A DNA stretch of 64,000 nucleotides. It comes from a virus. The notes under the pieces were generated by a model. That model did not search any database. It was not told where the DNA came from and saw only the letters and a list, made by a program, of their open reading frames with translations. The position numbers and the translations under genes are program-made. Positions 6,134 through 14,784 of this stretch are shown in pieces (position 1 is the stretch's first letter; each line of letters starts with the position of its first letter). The stretch lies in IMG/VR virus record IMGVR_UViG_3300035664_000006, positions 31,884 through 95,883 of that record; one strand, given 5' to 3'.

Positions 6134-8191
6134 CTACTTGGTTGTAGCTCTGTAAATTCCATCCCATGAAAGTGGTAATTTAGTTTTTTTCATTTGTTCA
6201 CATCTTTCAATCCATAACTCGTAGCTATGTTCCATTTGGCCATCAAATTCACTCATTAATTCTTTAGACATTTTAATAGCTTGGTCAAACTGTTGAGAAC
6301 GATATGCTAATAACATGAAGTTATGTTTTGTTCTTGCTTCTTCGTATGAATCCAAATTTACATTATCGGTTAACAGTGGTGTATAAATTTGTAATCCAAC
6401 TGTTTTACCTTTCACTGCAATATTATCAAGTTCTAATGTAAAAATTTCATCTTTAACTAACGCATTTGTATTAGGTCCAATAATAAGTAATACACCATAA
6501 GATTTAGTTTGACCTTCTAATCTAGCAGCAGTGCTAACTGAATCACCTAACACATCGTATCCAAATTTATCTTTAGAACCAATATTACCAATTAGTGTTT
6601 CACCGGTATTAACCCCAGCCCCCATACCAACTGGTGGACGGCCACTAGCAGTAAGTTCAATATTGAAATCTTCGATTGCTTTAATCATTTGTTGAGCAGT
6701 TTTAACTGCAGTTACGGCATGATTAGGATCATCTAATGGCGCACCGTGAACATGTAAACTTGCATCGCCGATGAATTTAATCAATGTACCGTCATTCTTT
6801 AATACTGGTACACTCAACGCAGTCATATAATCATTCATGATTTGTGTAAGACCTTCTACATCATCACCGAACGATTCTCCTAGGGTTGTAAATCCACGTA
6901 AATCTGTCATGACAATTGAAAGTTCTTTACGTTCTCCACCTAGTTTAATAAGTTCTGGGTTCTTTTGTAATTTTTCTACGATAGTAGGGTTAACATATGA
7001 GCCAAATTGTTTTTTAATCTGCATTTTTTGTAAGAACTCACTTACAAATTTCACACCATATGCATGTAATGCAACTAGTATAATACCACTTACAAATGCA
7101 GTAATATCAAACAAGTACAAGTATTCGCTAAACACATATTGGCTACCAAACACTGATCCAACGGTTAATACAACAACGGCACCTAACCCAACATAAATCC
7201 ATCTAGTTAAGAATAATAGCAGAATGCCGATGACTAGTAAAGATAAGATTTCAACGCCATCTGCATAATCTGGACGTTGTATTACTACGTTATTCATTAT
7301 AGTACCAATAACTGCTGCTTGTGCTTCATGTGGGAATACCGAACCTTTTGCAGTTGGAATAGGATTACCGATACCTGCAGCAGTCGGGCCAACGATAACT
7401 ATTGAACCGTTGAGATCATCAGGTATATTAGATAAACTTATACTGGTTGACGATTGGCTCCAATCTATCCAAACACGACCTAGTGGATCAGTCGTAATTG
7501 GACCGAACTTTGGAATTCTCATTTTCTCAACACCAAATTCATTTAGTTTTACTTGAAAAGTTGAATCACCACTCGATGCTAACGCAACTGTTTCTAAACT
7601 TAATGATGGATATAGTTTATCACCAACTGAAACTACTAATGGCATCCTGCGATTAACACCATCAATTTCGGGTAGTGTATTAACTGTACCAACCCCGGCT
7701 ACAGATTCTTCTATGACTGGAATATTAGCAATAATACCTGGATATTGAATGACACGATCAATAAATTCTGGTCCTAATACTACTGACCCTGTGATTTTAG
7801 GTGTATTTTTAGAAAGATCAGCCGGGATATTAGGGAGAATAACAGGATAACTTGATAAGGCATTCGCGAATGCCTTATCACCACCTTGGCGATCAGTTTC
7901 TGGCATTAGGACATTGAATACCACTAATCCGGCATTATGCTCATACAGGTTTTGGATTATATCTGCATAGATGGTTCTCTTGAATGGCCATTGACCATAC
8001 TTGTCTAACGATGACTCGTCTATATTAATTGTATAGATTGAATTTTCAGTGGTTGGCTTTGATGTAATTAACGTATCAAAATATCGTAATCTTATACTTT
8101 CTATAAATGATGGATCGGATACCCGTACACCAACAATTAAAAATAACGTTAATAATGCAGTCCATGGACTTAAAAGAATTTTTTTAATCAT
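6134..8191 (-). CDS. CHASE2-domain class III adenylate/guanylate cyclase
   Basis: 685 residues. An N-terminal membrane segment (~8-24) leads into a CHASE2 sensor (~30-300, with DESSLDKYGQWPFKR). Three membrane segments follow (~310-385) and then a cyclase domain (~425-600). Metal-binding Asp residues are visible in VMTDLRGFT and KFIGDASLHVHGAP. The purine-specifying region reads YDVLGDSVSTAARLE, where the usual catalytic Asn (GDxVNxA) is Ser; similar Ser forms occur among CHASE2 cyclases, so activity is uncertain. The start overlaps the RimK-like gene by 4 nt. In bacteria CHASE2 cyclases often neighbour FecR proteins, as here. Confidence 0.88.
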   Translation of the reverse strand: MIKKILLSPWTALLTLFLIVGVRVSDPSFIESIRLRYFDTLITSKPTTENSIYTINIDESSLDKYGQWPFKRTIYADIIQNLYEHNAGLVVFNVLMPETDRQGGDKAFANALSSYPVILPNIPADLSKNTPKITGSVVLGPEFIDRVIQYPGIIANIPVIEESVAGVGTVNTLPEIDGVNRRMPLVVSVGDKLYPSLSLETVALASSGDSTFQVKLNEFGVEKMRIPKFGPITTDPLGRVWIDWSQSSTSISLSNIPDDLNGSIVIVGPTAAGIGNPIPTAKGSVFPHEAQAAVIGTIMNNVVIQRPDYADGVEILSLLVIGILLLFLTRWIYVGLGAVVVLTVGSVFGSQYVFSEYLYLFDITAFVSGIILVALHAYGVKFVSEFLQKMQIKKQFGSYVNPTIVEKLQKNPELIKLGGERKELSIVMTDLRGFTTLGESFGDDVEGLTQIMNDYMTALSVPVLKNDGTLIKFIGDASLHVHGAPLDDPNHAVTAVKTAQQMIKAIEDFNIELTASGRPPVGMGAGVNTGETLIGNIGSKDKFGYDVLGDSVSTAARLEGQTKSYGVLLIIGPNTNALVKDEIFTLELDNIAVKGKTVGLQIYTPLLTDNVNLDSYEEARTKHNFMLLAYRSQQFDQAIKMSKELMSEFDGQMEHSYELWIERCEQMKKTKLPLSWDGIYRATTK

Positions 8192-9063
8192 GATATTTTA
8201 TCTATAATAAATGATGATATTGCATCAGCAACATTGGTATTGCAATACTTGTCAAACCCACTAAATCCTGGATTTGAATTAGCTTCACATACTCTAAACC
8301 CTCGATCATCAAAAAGCAGATCAATCCCTGCAATCGTAAGATTTAATACTTCAGCCGTTTTAAGTGCTATTTCTTCAATTTCAGATGATACGGGAAATGA
8401 TTCACCAGTACCACCATTGGTTATATTAGCTCTGAAGTCATCTTCCGGTGCAGTTCGTTTCATTGCACCTAATACTTTACCACCTACTACAAATACTCTT
8501 AAATCTTCACCGGGTCTATGTGCTAGATATTCTTGGGCAATAAGAGTTTTTTCATTATGTACAGCATCTACAAATTCAATAAATTTTATATATTCTTGTT
8601 TAGTTTTACAAAGATAAACACCTTCGCCGAAGCTACCAACTACTACCTTTACTACACATGGAAATCCGATAGTTTTTTCAACTAAATCTGATCTTGAGGT
8701 AGATTTAACTATCATGGTATGTGGAACTGCGATGCCAGCATTCGCTAATATTTCACTTGATTGGAATTTATCTTGTACTAAGTTAATACTTTCACTACCA
8801 TTATAACACGGAATTCCTTCTAATTCAAAGTATCTAATTACAGATAATTCAGCACGTGATATTCCTGCACCAAGTCGTACTAATACTGCTCTTGGTCTAG
8901 CTAATCGTTCCCCATCATAAAATATTCCATGATTTAGAATAACATCGAATTTATTGAAGTAGCACACTCTGATATGAACATCCTTATCTGCAAAACTTTG
9001 TATAAGTTTTGAGGTTTCATAGTCAAATTCTTTTCTTTGTTTGGTTAAAATTAAAACGGTCAT
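8188..9063 (-). CDS. RimK-family ATP-grasp ligase
   Basis: 291 residues. An N-terminal pre-ATP-grasp domain precedes the ATP-grasp fold: QDKFQSSEILANAGIAVP, PCVVKVVVGSFGEGVYLC (nucleotide-binding Lys and Gly-rich loop) and a metal-binding C-terminus GIDLLFDDRGFRVCEANSNPGF. RimK-type enzymes add glutamate or similar residues to a protein or peptide C-terminus; the substrate here is unknown. It sits between the curli-like genes and the cyclase, so it may modify one of those products. No domain is missing. Confidence 0.85.
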   Translation of the reverse strand: MTVLILTKQRKEFDYETSKLIQSFADKDVHIRVCYFNKFDVILNHGIFYDGERLARPRAVLVRLGAGISRAELSVIRYFELEGIPCYNGSESINLVQDKFQSSEILANAGIAVPHTMIVKSTSRSDLVEKTIGFPCVVKVVVGSFGEGVYLCKTKQEYIKFIEFVDAVHNEKTLIAQEYLAHRPGEDLRVFVVGGKVLGAMKRTAPEDDFRANITNGGTGESFPVSSEIEEIALKTAEVLNLTIAGIDLLFDDRGFRVCEANSNPGFSGFDKYCNTNVADAISSFIIDKIS

Positions 9064-9095
9064 AATACCTTAAATATGTTTCAATTATTTATCGG

Positions 9096-10211
9096 TTATT
9101 GACCTTGCTGTATAGTAATCTTGGGACATCCACCCGTAGTAGCACAATTAAAATTAATTGAATATGATTGTTGAGAACTACCACTTTGAGATAAGCTTAA
9201 ATCAGTTGGTTGACCAGATAATGAAATCTTGCCCATATGATTACCAGATCCTTGTTGTAAAGTGTCAATGTGCTTATTATCACCACTTATATCGAGTTCT
9301 AAATATTGATTGCCGGAATCTTTTTGTTGTAGTGATAATGTATTGTTGTTTCCGTTTACATGTGTGAAAATACCTTTAGAACCACCGGTATTCTGTTGTA
9401 ATAGTGAAGCAGTATTATTATTTCCTAAAATACTTAATTCCGTATAATTTACTGAAGCATTCGACGTTGATGTTTCACTTATTGAAATTGTATTATTAGA
9501 ACCGTTGCCATAATATTCTATATAATTGTTTTTAGACCCTGATTGAGTTATTGTTATAGTATTAGAATTACCAAGTTGTTCTATATAAACTTGACTATCG
9601 GACGTTGCTCTATTGATAAATGATTGAACATTCGCAACATTAAATGAATTTGCATTAAAATTAGCAGATGAACCGCCACAGCACAATGTTGGTACAAAAA
9701 AACTTGAAGAAGTAGCTAGGTTGTTAGATGGTACTACGACTATTCCATTACCAATATTCCAATCTAACTGTAGTACCGCACCACCACCGTTTTCATACCA
9801 CCATACATCTATGGCATAAACTTGTCCAGCAGTCAATGTAATGGTACCAGAACCATTAAAGTTATTAGGTCCCTGTTCTACCCAGTTATTAATTACAACT
9901 GTGTTATCAATGGACATATAAAATCCATCGTCACTTCGATCATAAAAAGTTATGGTTTTACTACCAGATGAACCAGGCCACAAAATACTTCCAGTGAAAT
10001 GAATTATTACACCATCAGCTCTTCCCGAACCCATAACAACTCCTCCTCCCCAGTCATAATTTAATGAGGTAGATACACCAGACGATAAAATTGCGCCATT
10101 TGTATTCCTGGATGGAGTTGCGCCACCGGCAGCATATACAATATAATCTAAACCAGCCACTCCATCGGCATATACGTTTATACAAAATAATAACAACAGA
10201 ATAAATTTCAT
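9096..10211 (-). CDS. Secreted PA14-like protein with curlin-type repeats
   Basis: 371 residues. A signal peptide (1-15, ends NVYA). A PA14-like carbohydrate-binding beta-barrel lies at ~30-165 (DRSDDGFYMSIDN, LTAGQVYAIDVWWYEN). The C-terminal half (~195-371) is rich in curlin-like repeats such as YIEQLGNSNTITITQSG and HVNGNNNTLSLQQ. Curlin repeats stack into amyloid. The fusion would give a fibre subunit carrying a sugar-binding head. It overlaps the FecR gene by 4 nt. Confidence 0.8.
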   Translation of the reverse strand: MKFILLLLFCINVYADGVAGLDYIVYAAGGATPSRNTNGAILSSGVSTSLNYDWGGGVVMGSGRADGVIIHFTGSILWPGSSGSKTITFYDRSDDGFYMSIDNTVVINNWVEQGPNNFNGSGTITLTAGQVYAIDVWWYENGGGAVLQLDWNIGNGIVVVPSNNLATSSSFFVPTLCCGGSSANFNANSFNVANVQSFINRATSDSQVYIEQLGNSNTITITQSGSKNNYIEYYGNGSNNTISISETSTSNASVNYTELSILGNNNTASLLQQNTGGSKGIFTHVNGNNNTLSLQQKDSGNQYLELDISGDNKHIDTLQQGSGNHMGKISLSGQPTDLSLSQSGSSQQSYSINFNCATTGGCPKITIQQGQ

Positions 10212-11302
10212 TTTAATTGTAATACTCCTGATGATTGAATTATATTCACAATATTACCACCAGGGCTACCATCGCCGATGAGTGTAGATGCGGCAACGCT
10301 ATTTTGTGTAATATTAATTGATGTATTTGAGCTGTATCCTTGTGTTTTTATTTCTGAATAATGCTCAAATGGTGCTACTCGAAATGCAACACCTTTTCCT
10401 TTATCTCGGTCATCATTGCCGTTTTTATCCCATAATACACAAACGTTATTAACTGCATTACACCCCAATTTTCCTGCAGCTGATAACATCGCTAACATAC
10501 GTGCTTGTTCTATTTCTTCACCACTTTTTGCCACTTGACTGGCCAATCTTCTAGTAGCCTCTGCTTCTATTTCTTCTAATTCTTTATCTCGTGGTGATTT
10601 CATAGCTTCTTTCATGACTCGTTGTACTTCTACTGGTTTCACTATTATAAGGTTGTTGGATATTTTTGATTCAATAATATTAATTGATGTAGGTGGCGTT
10701 GGACTCATTGTTGCACTTTGAACATAAGTTGCTTGGAATGCTTCTTCTAATGAAACTTTACCTGCTAGGGTTTCTACATCAATTTTACCAACTTTGCATT
10801 TGTTTTCTTCTAATTCATACTTTTTAATGTCTTTTTCATCTTTACAACTTGGTACTAGAACAATTAAACTCTGTCCAGATTCATCAACCGTCATTGTAAA
10901 ATCAGTGCCTCTAACTGCAATAGCAGCAGTTGGTGTTTTTATATTCACTTGTTGTGGATTATTTTTAGCTATTTGACCAGATGCATACCTAACAGTACCC
11001 ATACCTACCTTGAGTGCTAATTTACCTGCATCACTTGATTTTGGGTCGAATACAAAGTCGTCTATTAATAGACGACTATTTTCTGTTATCTTTACTTTTG
11101 TATCATCTTTAAAAATTATGTTGCTAATACAACCACCAGTTATATAAATATCCATACTTTCAATTGCAGCACCTTTATCACCTGGTAAATTTTGTTTATT
11201 TCGTTCTATTTTACAATTGGTACTAGATACATCGGCAACTGTACCTATTCCGGCTGAAACATTAACAGATAATAAACAAAGTATTACTGCAATAATTGGC
11301 AT
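10208..11302 (-). CDS. FecR-domain periplasmic protein
   Basis: 364 residues with a signal peptide (1-17). The FecR-like domain spans ~45-150, with FVFDPKSSDAGKLALKVGMG and VNIKTPTAAIAVRGTDF as the signature. A charged helical region follows (~215-270). The C-terminus has short curlin-like motifs (SINITQNSVAAS, GNIVNIIQSSG), so it may associate with the fibre. In bacteria FecR-domain proteins accompany CHASE2 cyclases and surface proteins. It lies 2 nt from the curlin-like gene. Confidence 0.82.
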   Translation of the reverse strand: MPIIAVILCLLSVNVSAGIGTVADVSSTNCKIERNKQNLPGDKGAAIESMDIYITGGCISNIIFKDDTKVKITENSRLLIDDFVFDPKSSDAGKLALKVGMGTVRYASGQIAKNNPQQVNIKTPTAAIAVRGTDFTMTVDESGQSLIVLVPSCKDEKDIKKYELEENKCKVGKIDVETLAGKVSLEEAFQATYVQSATMSPTPPTSINIIESKISNNLIIVKPVEVQRVMKEAMKSPRDKELEEIEAEATRRLASQVAKSGEEIEQARMLAMLSAAGKLGCNAVNNVCVLWDKNGNDDRDKGKGVAFRVAPFEHYSEIKTQGYSSNTSINITQNSVAASTLIGDGSPGGNIVNIIQSSGVLQLK

Positions 11303-11304
11303 AA

Positions 11305-12099
11305 TTATCTTGCAATTGCGGATTGTGCATTCACTATTGTGCTTGAACTTGATCTAACTGTAATGGTATTGTTATCACCAGTTGTTTTCAAATCAATTGT
11401 AGTATCATTTGACCCTTGTTGTTGGGTAGTAATCGCATTATAATTACCAGCGATGACTTCTTTTAAATAATGTCCAGTTGCACCGGCTACATCACTTTGT
11501 TCAACATTTAATAAGTTATTATTACCTGTAATGCTTAAGAGAGAAGTACCATTTGTACTAGATAAATTTTCAGTAACTTGGTTGGTTCCTCCGGTAATGG
11601 TGAGTGTACTAGTAATATAGTTTCCAATTATATTTTGCATCACGATGTTAGTATTGCCGGTGATAGTTTCAGTTACTTCAACATGTTGATTATCTGTGGA
11701 ATTTGTATCACCAATAACTAATCTATTTTTATTATCATTACCAGATATGGTGTTAGTATATTTATTGTTCCCACCTTTAATACTATATTGCGCCCAGTTA
11801 TTATTACCATGATGTGTCATTGATAAAATATTATTACTACCATTAATAGTTGCATAATTTGATGCACTGGCTGGATCTGGTGTATTAGTAGTTATGTTAG
11901 TGGTTTGATCCGTTGTGATAGTACCAGAAATACCACCGACTGTATTGGTTCCACCTACTTGTTCTATTGTAATAGTATTTGAATTTCCTATTTGTTCTAT
12001 GAAGACACTGTTAGGACCGGTAGCAGTTCCAACAGCCATGGTTAAATTAGAAAACAATATCACTGATGATATTAATAAATAATTCAATAATTGTTTCAT
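11305..12099 (-). CDS. Curlin-like amyloid subunit (CsgA/CsgB type)
   Basis: 264 residues with a signal peptide (1-22, ends TMA). The mature part is built of Asn/Gln/Thr-rich curlin-like repeats (VFIEQIGNSNTITIEQVG, NYATINGSNNILSMTHHGNN, LLSITGNNNLLNVEQ). Repeats of this type make amyloid beta-solenoids exported through CsgG. It lies directly downstream of csgG. Which of CsgA (major) or CsgB (nucleator) it mimics cannot be told. Confidence 0.82.
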   Translation of the reverse strand: MKQLLNYLLISSVILFSNLTMAVGTATGPNSVFIEQIGNSNTITIEQVGGTNTVGGISGTITTDQTTNITTNTPDPASASNYATINGSNNILSMTHHGNNNWAQYSIKGGNNKYTNTISGNDNKNRLVIGDTNSTDNQHVEVTETITGNTNIVMQNIIGNYITSTLTITGGTNQVTENLSSTNGTSLLSITGNNNLLNVEQSDVAGATGHYLKEVIAGNYNAITTQQQGSNDTTIDLKTTGDNNTITVRSSSSTIVNAQSAIAR

Positions 12100-12113
12100 T
12101 TCAATATGCTCCT

Positions 12114-12914
12114 TTATTGTTTAAACGCCCAATGCCCTTTACGAGCCCCTTCACGAATTGTATCGACAACTGCTGCTTGGACTGCTTTATTAGTTGCTCT
12201 ATTGATACTCTCGTTTATACTACCGCCTATTTCAGCCTCTAATGCTTTAGTATCAGCAGCTATAAATCTTAAAACACCGAATTTATCCATATAACTTAGG
12301 ACAGTCTTGGTCACTGTTACCGAAGTTAAAATCTCACCGGATGTTACTGAAACTGTTCGTAGACTGACAGTTACGGTATCACTTTGGTATTGTGTTTCAC
12401 CACCAATTCCAAAAATTCTTACACCTGCACCACCAGTCAATGTATTTGAATCATACCCGACAATCGCTCCTTCTGCCAATATTCCAGCAAATAACATCGC
12501 TGGTAATGGTTGTGCATCTTTGCCCTGAAATTGCTCACGAGCTTGTCGAATCATCTGCCGTTCTTTAATCAAGTTTTCTAGGCCGACACGTTCAACAACA
12601 GTAAACCATCTCGCATCACCTACATCTTGTAATGCTTTAATTAAGTAATTTTCAGCCCCTTGTGTAACTGCAGAACTTAAACTAGCTATATTTGGCATAG
12701 ATTTACGTTGCCCAGTTTTATCAGTAAATCCATATACTGCAATTGGAATAGGTCCTGATGATGGCGGATCCAATTTATTTTCATCTTTATATAAAAATAA
12801 ACTTTTTTCAATAACTGGATCATCAAATTGTTCACCAGTAATTAATTTATTGATAGCACTACTTGTAGCACACCCTTGCAACAATATCATTGACAGTATA
12901 ATAATTTTTTTCAT
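12114..12914 (-). CDS. csgG: CsgG curli secretion channel lipoprotein
   Basis: 266 residues with a lipoprotein signal: MKKIIILSMILLQGC, Cys 15 being the lipidation site. The CsgG domain follows: IPIAVYGFTDKTGQRK, RWFTVVERVGLENLIKERQ, GILAEGAIVGYDSNT and IFGIGGETQYQSDTVTVSLR. Full length for the family (E. coli CsgG is about 277). It forms the nonameric outer-membrane pore for curlin subunits. It is flanked by CsgF and the curlin-like gene; no CsgE is seen. Confidence 0.93.
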   Translation of the reverse strand: MKKIIILSMILLQGCATSSAINKLITGEQFDDPVIEKSLFLYKDENKLDPPSSGPIPIAVYGFTDKTGQRKSMPNIASLSSAVTQGAENYLIKALQDVGDARWFTVVERVGLENLIKERQMIRQAREQFQGKDAQPLPAMLFAGILAEGAIVGYDSNTLTGGAGVRIFGIGGETQYQSDTVTVSLRTVSVTSGEILTSVTVTKTVLSYMDKFGVLRFIAADTKALEAEIGGSINESINRATNKAVQAAVVDTIREGARKGHWAFKQ

Positions 12915-12916
12915 AA

Positions 12917-13396
12917 TTAGAAATAAAATGTCCCAGCTGGTACTTTCATTGTTGTGGTCTGTAAAGGATTTGAATTATTAGTAATATTGATAATTATCAA
13001 TCCTTGATCAGAACCTGCTCCTAAACTCCAAGTGACATTATTCCCACCAAGATCTGGCATATTTCCACATACCGTACCTGGTGATGTACATGTTGTCCCT
13101 TCGCTAAACATTGAGTCAGTTAATTGTTTAGCCAACTGTGAGTATATTCTAGATTCTAAATTAGCTAAGAATTTAGCTTGCGGGGTATTTTGTGCATCAG
13201 ATAACGCTTTTGCTTGTAATGCATCAGCAGCTGCTTTATTTTTATCTGCTGCTTGTGTTTCTAGCTGATTAATCGTTAATACATGTGAACTATATCCAAC
13301 ACCACTAAATGCTGGACTATTGAATGTATGCTGCAACTCGGCAGATTGTACAACATATGGCCCGATTAAAAATAAAAAACCTAGTATTTTTCTCAT
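12917..13396 (-). CDS. csgF: CsgF curli assembly factor
   Basis: 159 residues starting MRKILGFLFLIG with a signal peptide ending at about VQS-AEL. The mature N-terminus carries the family motif FNSPAFSG, the segment that plugs the CsgG pore. A helical region (~35-90) and a beta C-terminus follow. I chose the ATG at 13396 because a run of eight G lies just before it; the longer frame from 13474 lacks such a site. CsgF links CsgG to nucleation of fibres outside the cell. Confidence 0.88.
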   Translation of the reverse strand: MRKILGFLFLIGPYVVQSAELQHTFNSPAFSGVGYSSHVLTINQLETQAADKNKAAADALQAKALSDAQNTPQAKFLANLESRIYSQLAKQLTDSMFSEGTTCTSPGTVCGNMPDLGGNNVTWSLGAGSDQGLIIINITNNSNPLQTTTMKVPAGTFYF

Positions 13397-13399
13397 GAA

Positions 13400-13446
13400 T
13401 ATCCCCCCCCTTAAGTTATTTAAAAAGAGGGGTATTATTATAATAC
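13400..13446 (-). promoter_or_regulatory. csgF leader with G8 ribosome site
   Basis: On the minus strand, CCCCTC pairs with the GGGGGGGG tract that serves as ribosome binding site for csgF, so the site can be hidden in a hairpin. The homopolymer is also prone to length change. Confidence 0.35.
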
Positions 13447-13452
13447 TAGTAG

Positions 13453-14127
13453 TTAATTGACTGGGAATAAGCAATGGTTAACGTATAAATGAGATTGCTC
13501 TTCTGATAAGCCTAATGACATTAGGACTCGTGGGTTATGGGGGTTAAGACGTTGATTTTCAATGTAATATTGATGTTTACTTGAAATATCGTCTATGGTA
13601 TGGTTTGTATCTATTAAGGATACCATATATGCAGTTAACGTTGATGAAACCGTATTTAAAATCTGATCTAATTCTTCATCTGATTGAACATTGCCTGCTG
13701 CAATGATGGAATCTGAAAATATTCGTTTACCCCAATCTGGTAGTTCACGTTTCTTATTCCATTCTAGTTTTTCTGATTCTTCTTTAAACCAATCGGACAA
13801 TGAATGGTTAGCTATTACTGGACTAAAATCATGAAAACATCCAGTTATTTTATTTTTACCTGCAAATACATCAAACCCAAATATAGGAGCAGGATTGTGA
13901 TAATGCGGGTAAATACAACAATGCATCATCCACAATCCACGGGCATCTAGCACATCAATGATATTGACATGTGCTTTTCGATATAATGAAGAACTCCAGG
14001 TTTGATTAGACCAACCTGGGTTGTTAAACTGTCCAGCAATCGGATCAGAAACTTCTTCACCTGATTGCTGGAAAGTATTTAAAAATAACTGTTGTATATC
14101 TGTAAGAGTACACAACAATTTATTCAT
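13453..14127 (-). CDS. Ferredoxin-dependent bilin reductase (PcyA/PebS/PcyX family)
   Basis: 224 residues, about family length. The core IFGFDVFAGKNKITGCFHDFSP carries the conserved Asp region that protonates the bilin. The C-terminus NPRVLMSLGLSEEQSHLYV then NHCLFP is typical of the family. These enzymes reduce biliverdin with electrons from ferredoxin to coloured bilins. The product cannot be read from sequence; phage members of the PcyX and PebS types are known. It overlaps the haem oxygenase gene by 8 nt, so biliverdin is made and used by one operon. Confidence 0.88.
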   Translation of the reverse strand: MNKLLCTLTDIQQLFLNTFQQSGEEVSDPIAGQFNNPGWSNQTWSSSLYRKAHVNIIDVLDARGLWMMHCCIYPHYHNPAPIFGFDVFAGKNKITGCFHDFSPVIANHSLSDWFKEESEKLEWNKKRELPDWGKRIFSDSIIAAGNVQSDEELDQILNTVSSTLTAYMVSLIDTNHTIDDISSKHQYYIENQRLNPHNPRVLMSLGLSEEQSHLYVNHCLFPVN

Positions 14128-14656
14128 GTAATTCCTTCATAATTTTAATAGCCCATTTAAATGCAACTCTTGCTTCATCACCTAAATCATCAGTAAGTTC
14201 TTCACGAATTGCATTTCTAAGCCCTTCAACATCATCGAATTGGTAAAACTTACCAGAACCTGGTACTGTTTTAGCGATATATTGTCCACCATATAAATCG
14301 CCCATATGACGAACATAAAGATGAGCTTTAATTAAATGTTTAGTTGATGGTTCATTTAATAATCCTAACACATAATTGTTATATGCCAGTGTTGCTGGTA
14401 AAAATGTATAATGTGTGTTAGGATCTCTTAATTCGATAAAATCTTGATAAATTCCAGGTAGTCTTTCAACGCCTGGTAAGTTATCAAAATATCCTAACAC
14501 TTTGCAACCAAATTCAACTGGTCCATATGCTGCAATCATCTGATACAGGTAATTAGTATATAGTTCAGTTGAAATCTTACCAGTTAATAATAATTTTGCA
14601 AAGTTAGTTTTCTCTGCTTCCGTATGTAAATCTTTTGTAATTTCACGTAATGACAT
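14120..14656 (-). CDS. hemO: Haem oxygenase
   Basis: 178 residues from the ATG at 14656, which has AAGGA before it; an upstream in-frame ATG at 14677 is less likely. The proximal haem ligand is His in KDLHTEAEKT. The distal helix motif is RHMGDLYGGQYIA. It opens haem to biliverdin, CO and iron, and feeds the overlapping bilin reductase. It is the first gene of the long minus-strand unit and has a consensus promoter. Confidence 0.93.
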   Translation of the reverse strand: MSLREITKDLHTEAEKTNFAKLLLTGKISTELYTNYLYQMIAAYGPVEFGCKVLGYFDNLPGVERLPGIYQDFIELRDPNTHYTFLPATLAYNNYVLGLLNEPSTKHLIKAHLYVRHMGDLYGGQYIAKTVPGSGKFYQFDDVEGLRNAIREELTDDLGDEARVAFKWAIKIMKELHE

Positions 14657-14679
14657 ATTTTTCCTTATAATAATCATAT

Positions 14680-14708
14680 ATTATATCACTGTGCTGGAAT
14701 AGTGTCAA
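14680..14708 (-). promoter_or_regulatory. Sigma-70 promoter for the bilin-curli unit
   Basis: TTGACA at 14708-14703, a 17-nt spacer and TATAAT at 14685-14680, 24 nt upstream of the haem oxygenase start. Confidence 0.82.
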
Positions 14709-14715
14709 GAAAAAA

Positions 14716-14758
14716 TATAAATAAAGATGTAGTTCACGGAATTGGCGTTCCTAACTAC
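14716..14758 (+). promoter_or_regulatory. Endonuclease leader (copy 3)
   Basis: A perfect T4 late promoter TATAAATA at 14716-14723 and a hairpin at 14729-14758 (GTAGTT/AACTAC, inner GGAA/TTCC). AAGGAGTATC and ATG 14785 follow. Confidence 0.75.
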
Positions 14759-14784
14759 TTTAATACTGTAAAGGAGTATCAACA

